From Aquila chrysaetos chrysaetos (Eukaryota > Chordata > Aves > Accipitriformes > Accipitridae): a stretch of 64,000 bases of DNA. Both the position numbers and the translations under genes were made by a program. Positions 44,039 to 54,466 of this stretch are shown here, piece after piece (the stretch's first letter is position 1; each line of letters opens with the position of its first letter). Location of the stretch: contig NW_024470328.1 in assembly GCF_900496995.4 (NCBI RefSeq), positions 62,001-126,000 of the forward strand, read 5' to 3'. Under the pieces are notes generated by a model. The model did not search any database and was not told where the DNA came from. It saw only the letters and a program-made list of their open reading frames with translations.

Positions 44039-45972
44039 CTCACTGCCCTTTGGTGTCTGAGACCCCATTGTTTCATGGTCATGAAGCCAAGGCTGACACT
44101 GGTGATCACATCCTGACCAGCTTTTCCTTGTGGGCCAGGGTCAGGTCCAGGTGAGCATCAGCCTTGTTGGCCCACCTAGCAGCTCTGTTAAGAAGTTGTC
44201 CCAAGACCCTCCAGAATGTTGGCACCCTGTTGTTTTGCCTGGCCAGTGAATGCCAGGGCACTTCCAGTCACCCGTAGGCACCTGCTCTGTAACCTGAAGA
44301 GTTCCTCGGGCGCTGACAAAAGACCTTTTCTGTTTCCTGTCCCATCATCAAGTAGCTTGTAACTGCCAGCACAATGTCACTCTTACTGACTCCTCTGATC
44401 CTCTGTGACAAAAGCTAACCCAACCTGTTGCCTGTCACATAGAACACCCCTATCAATCCGAGCTTCCCTTCATACACAGGGCATACACCCTCCTCATTCT
44501 TCTACCTCCATGCTACACCTCCTGGGGTTCCAGCCATCTAAAGGGACATAAGATTATCTGAACAATTCTCCCCTTAGAGTGCTAGACCGAAGGAAGAGCA
44601 TTCTAAATGATGTCTGAGAGAGTCTGAGTGCCTTCCTTACTGGGATCAGAACAGACCAACACTTCCTGGTGAAAAACACTGTCTCAGTACCCTTGATTGC
44701 AGCCCCTTTGGTCCCATGGACTGGTAAGGGTGTAGTTTGCTAGGTAAGCCCTGGCGTGATCCTCATCCACCACTGGTTGTTCCCCTTTCCCTTCCAGAGT
44801 CCTGCCTCAAAGCACAAAGGCCTGGGAGACCTTGCTGGTGTTAACTGAGGCAAAGACAACATAGACAATCTGAGATCTCTCTACACCTATTATCATTTAA
44901 TTTAATAGTGGTCCCGTAGTATCTCTCTTTCTTCTTTAACTGTTCCTGAAGTATCAATATCTCCCCTTGGTGCCCTTGCATGGCCATTTGCATTTCAGCT
45001 GAGTTTTGGTATGAAGTATGGTTGTGCTTGGATGATGCTGTCTTTGAAGGCAAGATGTACCCAGGAACACTGTTCAAATGCTTGGGCTGTTCCTTGGTCA
45101 GATCATCAAGGGAGTGAGAAAGGACCCCAGTGTGATGTGCTTTGTGATCAGGCAATGCCTGCAGCTAATGGGTAGAAGAAGGGATGGAATTTGCCTCTCT
45201 GATGACATCTGATGACTGGTGCCTCTGACTGATGGCAACCATTAATGGCACAAAGGCACCAAATCATACTCTCCGACATGCCATCTGGGGTGTCTGTTGC
45301 ACACCCTCCCTGAAGAAGAATTGCTTTTCGTATAGGCCCTGTGATTTCAATGCCAGCCCTGGCATCTCCAGTAGCTCTGTGGGCCTGGATCTGAACACTG
45401 AATTGAGTAGCTGCTCTGAATTCGGTAACCCAAGGTGGGGCTGAACATGAGACAACTGCCAATATTATCAGTCAAGGTCTCGTAAATCCAACAGATGGAG
45501 AAGAGAAAGAGAGAGCCTGAGCTCTCCCTATGGCACATGACTCCATTCCATTGGAGGAATAGCTCTATAGGCCACCCTGAACATCATGAGGAGGGACAGA
45601 TTCCCTCACCCTTAATTTGGGCATCAGCTGTCATTTCAGTTGGCCAAAAGCAATTCCCCAGGAGCTGCCAAGAAGAGGCACTCAGATGTTGTCCTGTCTC
45701 TATATCAGCCTGCACATATCTTGGATCTGTCTCGATTACCTGCAACATCTCTTTGACCACCTCTGGCACCTCCAATGTCACCAGACATTTGCATCTGAAC
45801 AGCTCACTCCTGGCCTCCATCACCATTACTTAGCATGGGAGCTGAGACAAGGAGCTGACATGCAGGTGCTTATTCAATGCAGACCTGCACTGAGGCAAGA
45901 GGAATCCCAGCTCCCGTGGGTTTGTGGTGGGCATGGGAGGGAGCTGAGTCCCTTTCCAGCCCCAGGACTACA
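44039..45972. other. Interior of the inverted repeat
   Basis: 1.9 kb. About 44,100-44,420 resembles a degraded CR1 endonuclease region in reverse orientation ('catcctgaccagcttttcct', 'ccagggtcaggtccaggtga'). Beyond that, reverse-strand frames (45,826-45,584, 45,462-45,148, 45,155-44,841) have no family I recognise. One contains 'MQMAMQGHQGEILILQEQL', possibly a short coiled coil. No transposase motif was seen. Confidence 0.4.
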
Positions 45973-46101
45973 ATCCCAGCATGAGATGCTTCCATGGACC
46001 CGGATTACTCCCTTCCTCAGCAGGGCTAAAGGAGATCCCTGCCTGTCACTGTCTGCGTGTCCTGCCTAATGATGGCACAAGAAAGAGGCTGCCCAGGGAA
46101 G
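45973..46101 (-). repeat. Inverted repeat, right arm
   Basis: Reverse complement of 43,909-44,038, ending 'ggctgcccagggaag'. The neighbouring 'agtaagagttactctgctta' has its own short direct repeats before minisatellite block C. Confidence 0.85.
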
Positions 46102-46139
46102 CAGAGTAAGAGTTACTCTGCTTAGTAAGTTACTCTGTT

Positions 46140-47115
46140 AGTAAGTTAGTCTTAACCGGGAGTATCAGATAGGGATAACAGAACATCCCCAGAGGGTCAG
46201 GTCGGGAGGGCAGGTCTACCCCCGCACGCCCATTGTGATACCAGGTATACCCTGGAGTACCAGTAGTGGTACCGGTACTACCCCAGAGCATCAGGTAGGG
46301 ACGCCTGGCCAATCATGGAACATCAGGTAGGGAGGCCAGGACAAGCCCGGAGCGCCAGTAGGGGAAGAAAATGTACCAATGGGTACCAGTAGGCATACTG
46401 GCACTACCCTGGAGTACCAGTAGTGGTAATGGTACTACCGTGGAGCATCAGTTTGGGACGCCAGGCCTACCCCGGAGCATCAGGTAGGGATGCCAGGCGT
46501 ACACCAGACGGTCAGGTAGGGAAGGCGGGTCTACTCCCGCACGCCCATTGTGACACCAGGTGTACCCCGGAGTAACAGTAGGGGTACCGGTACTACCCTG
46601 GAGAGTCAAGTAGGGATGCCTGGCCAATCTTGGAGCATCGGGGAGGGAGGCCAGGTCTACCCCGGAGAGCCAGTAGGGATGCCAGGTCTTGCCCAGAGGG
46701 TCAGGTAGGGAGGGCGGGTCTACCCCCGCGCGCCCATTGTGACACCAGGTGTACACGGCAGTACCAGTAAGGGTACCGGTACTACCCAGGAGTACCAGTA
46801 GGGTAACGGTACTACCCCGCAGCATCAGGTAGGGTTGCCAGGCCTACCCCAGAGTGTTAGGTAGGCGGGGCGGGTCTACCCCTGCACGCCCATTGTGACA
46901 AGCGTTGTACCCTGGAGTAACAGTACGGGTAACGGTACTACTCTGGAGCATCAGGTAGGGATGCCACTCCTACCCCGGAGCATCAGGTAGGGACACCTGG
47001 CCAATCTTGTAGCATCAGGTAGGGAGGCCAGGTCTAGCCCAGAGTGCCATTAGGACAGCAGGTGTACACTGGAGTACCAGTAGAGGTAATGGTACTACAC
47101 CGGAGCACCAAGGAT
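46140..47115 (+). repeat. GGTACC-rich minisatellite, block C
   Basis: About 1 kb with the same unit variants as block A in the same orientation: 'gcgggtctacccccgc', 'cccattgtgacaccaggt', 'gtaccggtactaccc', 'gagcatcaggtagggatgcc'. A higher-order period of several units is visible. It ends just upstream of the cotransporter's first visible exon, in place of its 5' part. Confidence 0.9.
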
Positions 47116-47125
47116 ATGGGAGAAC

Positions 47126-47150
47126 GGGGGGGGGGGGGGGGGGGGGGGGA
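47126..47150 (+). repeat. Long G run
   Basis: An almost uninterrupted run of about two dozen G, 40 bases before the first visible exon of the cotransporter. Length in the assembly is unreliable for such runs. Confidence 0.8.
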
Positions 47151-48159
47151 GGGACCCGGGCGTGCCCCACCCTGCTCCCCACCCCACAGAGAACTTGTGG
47201 CCCTGCCCCACCAAGCCAGGGCTGAGGGTGGGGCCGGGCGGGGCCGAGGATGACGACGACGACGACTCTTCCTTCGGGGTCCTGCTGGGGCTGAGCCTGC
47301 CCACCGTGTCGGGTGAGTGCGGGGACCCCGGCCGCGGTGGGGGGGGACCCCCCCCCCCCCCCCCCCCCAGGTGTTTGGGAAGGGACGTGTTTTGGGCAAA
47401 CCCAGGCGCCAGGGAGGGGACATGGGCATGGTGAGTGGGGGACACACCCAGGGGCGCAAGGTGGAGACCCCGGCATCCGGGAGGGGGACAAGTGCAGGGT
47501 GGGGGACACCCGGGGGTCCAAGGAGGGAACCCCAACATCCTGGCAGGGGACCCAGGCCTGCGGGAGGGGACCCGGGTGTTCGGGAGGGACCCTGAAAGAG
47601 GACCCAGGTATCTGTGGGGGGGCCCCCCCCCAGGGTGGGGTGGATCCAGGGGGGCTGCGGGTGGGACCCTGGGGAGAGACGGGATGGCGGGGGGGAACGA
47701 TGACACCCAGACCCAAGCGTCCCGGGGGCAGGGGTGCTGTGGGGCTGCAGCCGCTCCGGGGAGCTCCGTGACGTCGCCCGCTCCGTCCCGGCCGGGAGCC
47801 TGGGGGCCGGCCTGGTCACCGCCCTGGGTTGCATCCGCCCCATGATTTTAGGGGGGACGCTGAAATCCGGGGGGAGGCAAGGGATTGGGGGGGGGGCACC
47901 CTGAAATTGGCATTCTTCTTGAGAAAGGGGAGCGTCTGGAGGGAGGAGCGCTGTGTGGGGGAACGGCAGGGGGTTTTGAGAGGCGGTGACCCCTCTGTGT
48001 GGGGTGGTTGGGGAGGGTCACCCAGAAAGGGGGGTCACCCCGTTTTGGGGTGGGGGTGCCTGGTTTTGGGGGGGCGTTTCCTTGACAGTGTAGACCTGAG
48101 CGTGGCCCTGCTGCTGGGGGCTTCTGTCAAGGGGCAGCTGCTGCGTGACAAGTGAATGT

Positions 48160-48845
48160 CCCCGGCGGGTCCGTAGCGTCCCAGTGGTGTCCCCAGGGAT
48201 CCTGGTGTCCCCAGGGGGGGTCCCTGGTATCCCTAGAGGGGTCCTGCAGCGTCCCAGTGGTGTCCCCAGGGATCCTGGTGTCCCCAGGGGGGGTCCCTGG
48301 TATCCCTAGGGAGGTCCTGCAGCATCCCAGTAGTGTCCCCAGACAGTTCCTTGTGTCCCACTGGTGTCTTGGAGGGGGTTCCCAGTGTACCCAGGGAGTC
48401 CTTAATGTCCCAAAGGTGTCCCTAGTGTCCCCGGGGGGTCCCTGGTATCCCTAGCGAGTCCTGCAGTGTCCCAGTGGTGTCCCCAGACAGTTCCTTATGT
48501 CTTACTGGTGTCCTTGGGGTGTCCCTGAGGCGTCCCCAGTGTTTGTTTGCCAGCCCTGGGGAGGTCCCCTATGTCCTGGTGGTGTCTCCAGCGAGTCCAG
48601 TGTATCCCTAAGGGTGTCCCCAGTGTTTCCAGGGATGTCCCCGATGTCCCCATGCCATCTCCCGTGCCCCCGAGGGGGTCCCCAGTGTCCAAATGCTGTC
48701 CCTAGGGGGGTCCCCAGAGGGTCCCCAGTGCCCCTATGGGGGTCCCCAATGTCCCAGTGGCGTCCCCTGCGGGAGGTCACTGGTGTCCCTAGGGAGATCC
48801 TCAATGTCTTCAGGGGGGGTCCCCCGAAGATTGTGACACCTCAGT
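48160..48845 (+). repeat. GTCCC minisatellite in cotransporter intron 3
   Basis: Tandem words 'gtccccagggatcctggtgt', 'gtccctggtatccctag' and 'cagcgtcccagtggt' fill the intron between exons 48,094-48,151 and 48,854-49,028. One long unit ('gtccccagggatcctggtgt' to 'ctgcagcgtc') repeats exactly over more than 90 bases. Confidence 0.85.
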
Positions 48846-50204
48846 CCCCCCAGGTTCGGCGGGTCTCTGCGTGGGACGCCAGTGGTGAGGGCAGCCTCGT
48901 GGCCGTCCCCGTGGGTGCCACTGGCCTGGGCCCTGTTGTCGGCGGCGGGGGCCAGGCTGCAGGCGCTGCTGGGGGGCAGCCGGCTGCTGCGGGGGCTGGC
49001 CCGGACCCGTGCCCTGCCCCTGCCCCACGTGAGTGCCCCACGCGTGTGTGTGTGTGTGTCCCCCGTCCCCCGCCATCGCGGCACTGTGCTGTGGGGCGTC
49101 ACCGCGCCCTTATCTTTTTCTCTGTCGTCCCTTCCCCACCCCCCCCGCAGGCGCTGGGTCGGGGTCGGCTCTGGCCGCTGGCGGCGACGGCGGCGGTGGC
49201 CGAGCTGGGCGTCCTCCTTGGCTCCCTCGACCTGCTGGCGCCCGTCCTCTCCGTGTGCGGTGACAAGCCCTGACGTCGCAGCCTCTGAGAGCCGGGGCGA
49301 TGTCGTCGACGCGGTGACGACGCCCTCCTTCCCCCCCAACTCTTCGTCACAGGTTCTGGCTGACGTCTTACCTGGGGCTCAACCTGGCCTGTGCCCTGCA
49401 GGGGCTGTTGCCCCCCCCCTGCTGGAGCCCCCGCTGCTGCCTCTACCACTGGTAAGACCCGCGGGACCCCCCTCCGCCCCGCAGCCCGCTCCAACCCGGA
49501 CACCGGGGTCCCCCCGGGGATGCCGGGGTCCCCCCCTCCGGATGCCGGGGGTCCCCACCATCCAACACCTGGGTTCCCCTCAGGGGGGTGTCGCTGGCGG
49601 GAGCAGGGCTGTGCCTGGGGCTGATGCTGGTGACCTGCTGGTACTGTGCTCTCCTGGCCTTGGGTATTGCTGCCACCGCCTACAAGTACCTGGAGTACCG
49701 CGGGTGAGGGGGGGTCCCCACACCCGCCGGGGGGTCGGGGTCCCTTTTCGGATGCTGGGGTACCCTACCGCTGCTCTCCTCTCCCTTGCAGGGCGCAGAG
49801 CGAGTGGGGGGAAGGACTGTGGGGTCTCTCCCTCAGCACTGCCCGCTTCGCCCTCCTGCGCCTGGAAGACGGGCAGCCCCCCGCACCCAGCTGGAGGTGA
49901 GCACCCCACTCTCGGTGGAGCCCCCCCCCCGGATGCCGGGGTCCCAGATGCGTGCCTGTGCGCGCGTTTGCCTGTCTCGCCTTCCTTGCCTTCGCAGGCC
50001 GCAGCTGCTGGTGCTGCTGAAGCTGGACGAGGAGCTGCGGGCGACGCAGCCCCAGTTGCTGGCCCTGGCCGCCCAGCTGCAGGCGGGGAAGGGGCTGACG
50101 GCTGTCGGCTCCGTCATCCCCGGGGACCTGCCTCAGGACCAGCCCCGCACCCGCGCCACCGAGCAGGTCAGCGTCCCTGCCAGGGGGGTGGCCCCTGTGG
50201 GGCT

Positions 50205-51480
50205 GGGTGCCTACGGGTCAGGGTCCCTATGGAGGTGGGTCCCTACAGAGCTGGGTCCCTATGGAGCTAGGTTGTTATGGGTCAGGGTCCCTATGGAGCT
50301 GGGTTGTTATGGGTCAGGCTCCCTATGAAGCTGGGTTTTTATGGGTCAGGGTCCCTATGGGTCAGCATCCCTATGGAGGTGGTTTTCTGTGGCTGGGGGG
50401 TCCCTACTGATCATGGTTCCTATAGGAGCGCGTCCCTATGGGTTGGGGTCCCTATGGAGGTGGGTCCCTATGGAGCTGGGTTCCTTATGGGAGCTGGGGT
50501 CGGTGTGGAGCTGGATTCTTATGGGTCAGCGTCCCTATGGAGCTGGTTTTCTGTGGGTGTGGGTCCCTACGGATCATGGTCCCTATGGAGCTGGGTCCGT
50601 ATGGGCCAGGGTCCCTACGGAGCTGGATCCCTATGGAGCTGGGTTGTTATGTGTCAGGGTCCCTATGCAGCTGTGTCCCTATGGGTCAGGGTCCCTATGG
50701 AGCTTGTTTTCTGTGGCTGTGGATCCCTACAGATCGTGGTCCCTATGGAGCTGGGTTCTTATGGATTAGGGCCTCTATAAGTCAGCATCCATATACAGCT
50801 GGTTTTCTGTGGGTGTGGGTCGTTACGGGTCATGGTTCCTATGGGACTGCGTTCCTACGGATCAGGGTGCCTACGGAACTGGGTCCCTATGGAGCTGGGT
50901 TCTTATGTGTCAGGGTCCCTACGGGTCAGCATCCCTACGGAGCTGGTTTTCTATGGGTGTGGGTCCTTATGGGTCGTGGTTGCTAAGGAGCTGGGTTCCT
51001 ATGGGAGCGTGTTCCTACGGGTCAGGGTCCCTATGGAGGTGTGTTCCTATGGGAGCTGTGTCCCTGTGGGTCAGGGTCCCTATGGAGCTGGTTTTGTGTG
51101 GGTGTGGGTCGCTACAGATCATGGTCCCTATGGAGCTGGGTTCTTATGGATTAGGATTTCTATGAGTCAGTATCACTATGGAGCTGGTTTTCTGTGGGTG
51201 TGGGTCCTTATGGGTCATGGTTCCTACGGAGCTGGGTGCCTATGGGTGTGTGTCCCTATGGGTCAGGGTCCCTATGGAGGTGGGTTGCTATGGGAGCTGT
51301 GTCCCTATGGAGCTAGGATCTTATGGATCAGGGTCCCTATGGATCAGCATCCCTACGGAGCTGGTTTTCTGTGGGTTTTTTATGAGTCATGGTCCCTACA
51401 GGGCTGGATCCCTATAGAAGCACATCCCTATGGGTCAGGGTCCCTATACATTTAGATCCTTGTGGGCTGGGGTCCCCAGG
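50205..51480 (+). repeat. GGTCCCTATGGAG minisatellite in intron 9
   Basis: About 1.3 kb of short units such as 'gggtccctatggagctgg' and 'gttgttatgggtcag' with a higher-order pattern that includes 'ttttctgtgggtgtgggtcc'. It leaves several reading frames stop-free for over 100 codons, which are artefacts. The intron is spliced around it. Confidence 0.9.
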
Positions 51481-51809
51481 GTGGGGGGGTCCCTATGAGA
51501 TTTGTCTCCCCATAGCTCCGTCTCCCTATGAGGTGTCCACCCCCCTCCCCACACCGGGAGACACCCCCAGCCCCTGACCGCTCTCTCCCCTCACCCCCCT
51601 GCCCCTCCAGGCGCTGCGGGCAGGGCTGGCCGGGGCGGGGGCGCGGGGCTTCGTACAGGTGCTGGTGGCACCGGGTCGGGGGCCGGGACTGGCGGCACTG
51701 GTGCAGGGCTGGGGGCTGGGGGCCCTACGCCCCAATGCCGTCCTGATGGGCTGGCCCCACGGCTGGCGCCGGCGGCACGACCCCGTGGCTGCCCGGAGAT
51801 TTGTCGGTA

Positions 51810-52160
51810 CGGGGGGCGGGACGCGGGGGGGGGGGAAGAAGGGGGATACGGGCGAATTTGGGGACGTGGGGGTGGGATACAGGGAGGCATGGGGAGAAGG
51901 GGGGGGAATGTGGGGGAACAGGGGACAGACACAGGGGAACAGGGGGGAAAGGGGGGGGTCATGGGGGGGGACATGGGGGGCAGGAGGGGACGGGGGGGCA
52001 GATGTGGGGACATGGGAGAACAAGGTGGGATGTGGATGTGGCAGGGACAGGCGACCCGGGGGTCCTGAGGGGCTGGGACCCCCCCCCACCCTCTCTCCAG
52101 AGGTGGGGGCCGTGGGGGTCTGCACCCCCCCAAGCCCCCCCCCCGCCCTTCCCCGCTGTC
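51810..52160 (+). repeat. G-rich low-complexity intron 10
   Basis: Runs of 'ggggggacatggg', 'acaggggggaaagggggg' and similar purine-rich words between exons 51,611-51,806 and 52,168-52,322. Strong G-quadruplex potential on the coding strand. Confidence 0.75.
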
Positions 52161-52329
52161 TCCCTAGAGCTGCTGCTGGTGGCGGGGGCCGGTGGCCGGG
52201 CGCTGCTGGTGGCCAAGGGACCGCTGGGGGCCGGTGCACCGGGGGGGACCCTGGACGTCTGGTGGGTGGTGGGCGACGGGCGGCTGCTCACCCTCCTGCC
52301 CCTGCTGCTGCGACAGCACCCCGTACGTG

Positions 52330-53135
52330 GGGCTGGGGGGGGGGCGCTGGGGGGGGGCTACGAGTACTTTAGGGCAGGAGAGGGAGTGGGGGGGCTATGG
52401 GGTGCTGCGGGGGGGGGCTAGGGAGTGCTGGGGGGGCCAGGGTGGGTTCTGGGGGGGCTATGGGTTCTATAAGGCAGGAGAGGGAGTGGGGGTGCTATGG
52501 GGTGCTGGGGGGGGGGGGGGGGCTAGGGGGTGCTGGGGGGCCAGGGGGATGCTGGGGGGGGCTATGGGTTCTATAGGGCAGGAGGGGGAGTGGGGGGGGT
52601 TGTGGGGTCCTGGGGGTGGGCAGGGTGGGTGCTGTGGGGCTTAGGGAGTGCTGGGGGGCCAGGGTGGGTGCTGGGGGGGCTATGGGTTCTATAGGGCAGG
52701 AGAGGGAGTGGGGGGGTTGTGGGGTGCTGGGAGGGGGGCCCAGGTGGTTTCTGTGGGGCTTAGGGAGTGCTGGGGGGGCCAGGGTGGGTGCTGGGGGGGG
52801 ACTAAGGGGTGTTGGGGGGTTATGGGTACTATGGGGGGGGTTATGGGGTGCTGTGAGTCGAGTGGGTGCCATTGGGAGCAACGGGTGCTGTGGGGGGGCT
52901 CTGGGGTACTGGGGGGCAGGGGTGGGTGCTGTGGGGGGGCTCTGGGGTGCCGTGGGGCAGGCGCTATGGGGTGCCGTGGGGACTGCAGGGTGCCGCGGGA
53001 CGGGCGCTGTGGGTGCGGTGGGTCGGGGGCCGTGGGTCACTGTGGGGCTCCGTGGGTCGGGCACCGTGGGGTGCTGTGGGTCACCGTGGGTCAGTGTGGG
53101 TGCCGTGGGTCACCGTGGGTCGCCGTGGGTCACCC
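52330..53135 (+). repeat. GGGGGGCTATGGG minisatellite in intron 11
   Basis: Units of the type 'gctatgggttctat', 'agggcaggagagggagtggg' and 'ggtgctggggggcc' repeat to about 52,850, then change to 'gtgggtcaccgtgggtc' units up to the acceptor at 53,138. Very G-rich on the coding strand. Confidence 0.88.
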
Positions 53136-53426
53136 CAGGCCTGGCGGGGGTGCCGGGTGCGTCTGTTCACGGTGGCGTTGCTGGAGGACAACAGCGTGCG
53201 GCTGCGGCGGCTGCTGGAGGCCGTCGCCCGCCGGAGGGGGCTGCCCGCCCAGACCCACGTCGTCGAGCTGGTGAGACCTGGGTGTCCCCCCACCCCCCAA
53301 AAAAAAACCTGCCTGGGTGTCCCCCCACCCAAAAAAAAAACCGCTTGCATCTTTTACCCGCAGCACAACAGCGACGTCTCGGCGTACACCTACGAGCAGA
53401 CGCTGATGATGGACCAGCGCTCCTAG

Positions 53427-53655
53427 ATGCACGGGGAAACCGTGGGGAAGACTGGGGCAAAATGGGTCAGTGGGGGGAACTGGGGTGGGGGGGGGCAGTT
53501 GGAGGTGACTTATGGGTCGATTGGGGGAAATTTGGGGCAGTTCTGGGGTGGCTGGGAGATGGGGGGGGCAGTTGGGGGGAATTGGGGGGCAGTTGTGGGG
53601 CAGTGGGGGGGGCACTTGTGGGTCAGCCGTGGGTCAGGCCCTTGACGTGGGTCAG
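53427..53655 (+). other. G-rich gap where tail exons should be
   Basis: Between the TAG at 53,424 and the last exon lie 229 bases of G-rich repeat ('gggcagttggggggaattgg'). In other KCC genes this interval contains the coding sequence for roughly 110 hydrophilic C-terminal residues. None of it can be found here. Confidence 0.6.
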
Positions 53656-53759
53656 ACCTGGAGTTCCTGGAGGTGCTGACGGAGGGGCTGGGGCCAGTGC
53701 TGCTGGTGCGGGGGGGCGACGGGGACCCCCCCGGCCCCTGAGCGCACCAGTACGGCCCA

Positions 53760-54460
53760 GTACCGCGCGGCACCGGCCCAGTACGGGCCCAGCACTCCCA
53801 GTACGATGCCAGCCTGAGCCGCAGCTCTTCAAGCACGATCCCAGTACGGGCCCCAACGCTCCCAGTACGATGCCGGTCTGGGTCATAGCTGTCCGAGTAT
53901 GATCCTGGTATGGGACCAAACGCTCCCAGTATAGCACCTGTGTTTCCAGTACAATGCCAGTCTGGGTCACAGCTTTCCAAACACTATCCCAGTATGGGCC
54001 CAGTGCTCCCAGTATGATGCCAGCCTGAGCCACAGCTCTTCCAGCACGATCCTAGTGTGGGCTGCCACACTCCCAGTATGGGCCCAGTGCTTCCAATATA
54101 GCACCAGTGCTGTCAAGTACGATGCCAGCCTGAGCCGCAGCTGAGTCAGATCCCAGTATGGACCCCAGCGCTCCCAGTATAGCACCAGTGCTCCCAATAT
54201 GATGCCAGCCTGAGCTACAGTTAAAGTAAGATCCCAGTATGAGCCCCAGTGTTCCCATTAGGAGCTCCAGTGTTTCCAGTAGGGGCCCAGTGCTCTCACT
54301 AGAATGCTAGCCTGGGCTGCAGCTGCCCAAGTACAATCCCAGTATGGGCCCAGTGCTCCCAGTACAGGCCCCAAGGCTCCCAGCGCACCTCCAGTGCAAT
54401 CACAGTGGTCCCAGTATGGGTCCCAGCGCTCCCAGTAGAGCCCTGGTGCTCCCAGCGCAC
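53760..54460 (+). repeat. 3' flank minisatellite of cotransporter
   Basis: Diverged units 'gctcccagtatgatgccagc' and 'ctgagccgcagctcttccag', with 'gatcccagtatgggcccca', spanning the stretch from the stop codon to the poly(A) signal. It would form most of the 3' UTR. Confidence 0.85.
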
Positions 54461-54466
54461 GTCACC

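Larger units (their letters stand above)
47190..53741 (+). pseudogene. K-Cl cotransporter (SLC12A, KCC group), 5'-incomplete, damaged 3' end
   Basis: Electroneutral K+-Cl- export carrier of the plasma membrane. Fourteen exons fit by frame, phase and GT-AG sites: 47190-47312, 47732-47827, 48094-48151, 48854-49028, 49151-49254, 49353-49451, 49584-49703, 49792-49896, 49998-50166, 51611-51806, 52168-52322, 53139-53270, 53364-53426, 53656-53741. Marks in order: 'SSFGVLLGLSLPTVSG' (TM6), 'SRSGELRDVARSVPAG', 'SWPSPWVP', '[19 protein letters not shown]', 'PQLLVLLKLDEEL', 'AGKGLTAVGSVIPGD', 'GTLDVWWVVGDG', 'HNSDVSAYTYEQTLMMDQRS', 'EFLEVLTEGL'. Spacing and phase match the KCC family; LLVLLKLDE and HNSD favour KCC1/KCC3 over KCC2/KCC4. 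Exons for the N-terminus to TM5 are absent. TAG at 53,424 replaces a conserved Gln, tail residues before the last exon are missing, and the end differs from the usual terminus. It may be a pseudogene or a poorly assembled real gene. Confidence 0.85.

Noticed and set aside
45148-45826. A transposase or host gene inside the inverted repeat
   Set aside because: The short reverse-strand frames have no catalytic motif and do not join into a recognisable domain.
47015-47843. Proline/glycine-rich reverse-strand frames of 200-270 codons
   Set aside because: They are antisense to cotransporter exons and G-rich introns; composition alone keeps them open.
48882-50270. One continuous 462-codon forward frame
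   Set aside because: It starts within a real exon but then reads through introns in mixed phases; family homology follows the spliced exons instead.
50205-51455. Long stop-free frames (100-200 codons) in several phases
   Set aside because: They are translations of a short tandem repeat inside an intron; the flanking exons splice across it in phase.
47190-53741. NKCC or NCC (Na-dependent) identity for the cotransporter
   Set aside because: The 'SRSGELRDVARSVPAG' segment and the C-terminal motifs follow the KCC pattern, not the Na-coupled branch.
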